From the NCBI GenBank assembly GCA_013407085.1, contig JACCGJ010000655.1, positions 1 to 64,000 on the forward strand: a DNA stretch of 64,000 nt, in the 5' to 3' direction. How positions within the stretch are numbered: the stretch's first letter is position 1; each line of letters begins with the position of its first letter. Below, piece by piece: positions 63,994-64,000 of the stretch. This DNA is from Atriophallophorus winterbourni. Taxonomy: Eukaryota > Platyhelminthes > Trematoda > Plagiorchiida > Microphallidae. The position numbers were made by a program, and so were the translations under genes. Under the pieces are notes generated by a model. That model saw only the letters and a list, made by a program, of their open reading frames with translations. It had not been told where the DNA came from and searched no databases.

Positions 63994-64000
63994 GTTCGCT

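Larger units (their letters stand above)
61568..64000 (+). mobile_element. CsRn1-like Ty3/gypsy retrotransposon, 5' part without LTR
   Basis: Starts at the PBS word TGGTGAGCCCG (61,568-61,578), identical to that of the minus-strand element. Gag-pol follows at 61,636. No LTR precedes it: the RTE tail occupies that position. The element continues beyond the window. Confidence 0.88.

Noticed and set aside
1..64000. CRISPR arrays, tRNA and rRNA genes, bacterial operons, phage modules
   Set aside because: Looked for repeat-spacer regularity, cloverleaf-like blocks and compact same-strand gene strings; none found, and the retrotransposon content is eukaryotic.

Overview
This window looks like a transposon-dense stretch of an invertebrate nuclear genome, most likely a flatworm and probably a digenean trematode. 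The support is: CR1-like non-LTR retrotransposons whose ORF1 carries a PHD-type finger, RTE elements whose C-terminal wording matches what I recall from flukes, and Ty3/gypsy elements with the C-x2-H-x9-C-x3-C Gag knuckle of the CsRn1 clade. There is also a BEL/Pao remnant and decayed piggyBac transposons. No bacterial-style genes, tRNA, rRNA or CRISPR were seen. The species assignment is inference.

Layout. 1-5.9 kb: a LINE C-terminal fragment, then a near-complete but decayed CR1-like LINE (minus strand) and two partial copies. 6.3-10.25 kb: (TA)n tracts, a broken piggyBac transposase with one recognisable end, and a second TTAA-bounded piggyBac deletion derivative whose ends carry palindromic boxes. 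10.25-16.2 kb: no recognisable genes; it holds a ~243-bp tandem/dispersed repeat, a 561-bp SINE-like retroposon with a 14-bp target duplication, and a ~330-bp dispersed repeat. 16.2-17.8 kb: decayed RTE element (minus).

19.1-32.3 kb is the only host-gene territory. Two very long open frames on the plus strand (1,567 and 2,460 codons) each begin at a splice-acceptor-like AG. They look like large terminal exons of one or two genes for mostly disordered proteins. The first ends in a previously unrecognised (to me) seven-fold degenerate helical repeat. This 13-kb block is free of recognisable transposon coding.

33-48.1 kb: stacked CR1-like LINEs. A 4.9-kb, essentially full-length plus-strand copy sits inside an older minus-strand copy with a 5-bp target duplication (ATGAT); the same host LINE carries a second small LINE insertion and is cut by a gypsy LTR. 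48.1-50.8 kb: a CsRn1-like gypsy element (minus) lacking RNase H and most of integrase. 52.5-59.2 kb: further LINE families in both orientations. 59.5-64 kb: BEL/Pao remnant, RTE 3' part, and a long CsRn1-like gag-pol frame running to the window end. The window reads as a record of nested insertions around one unusual giant-exon locus.
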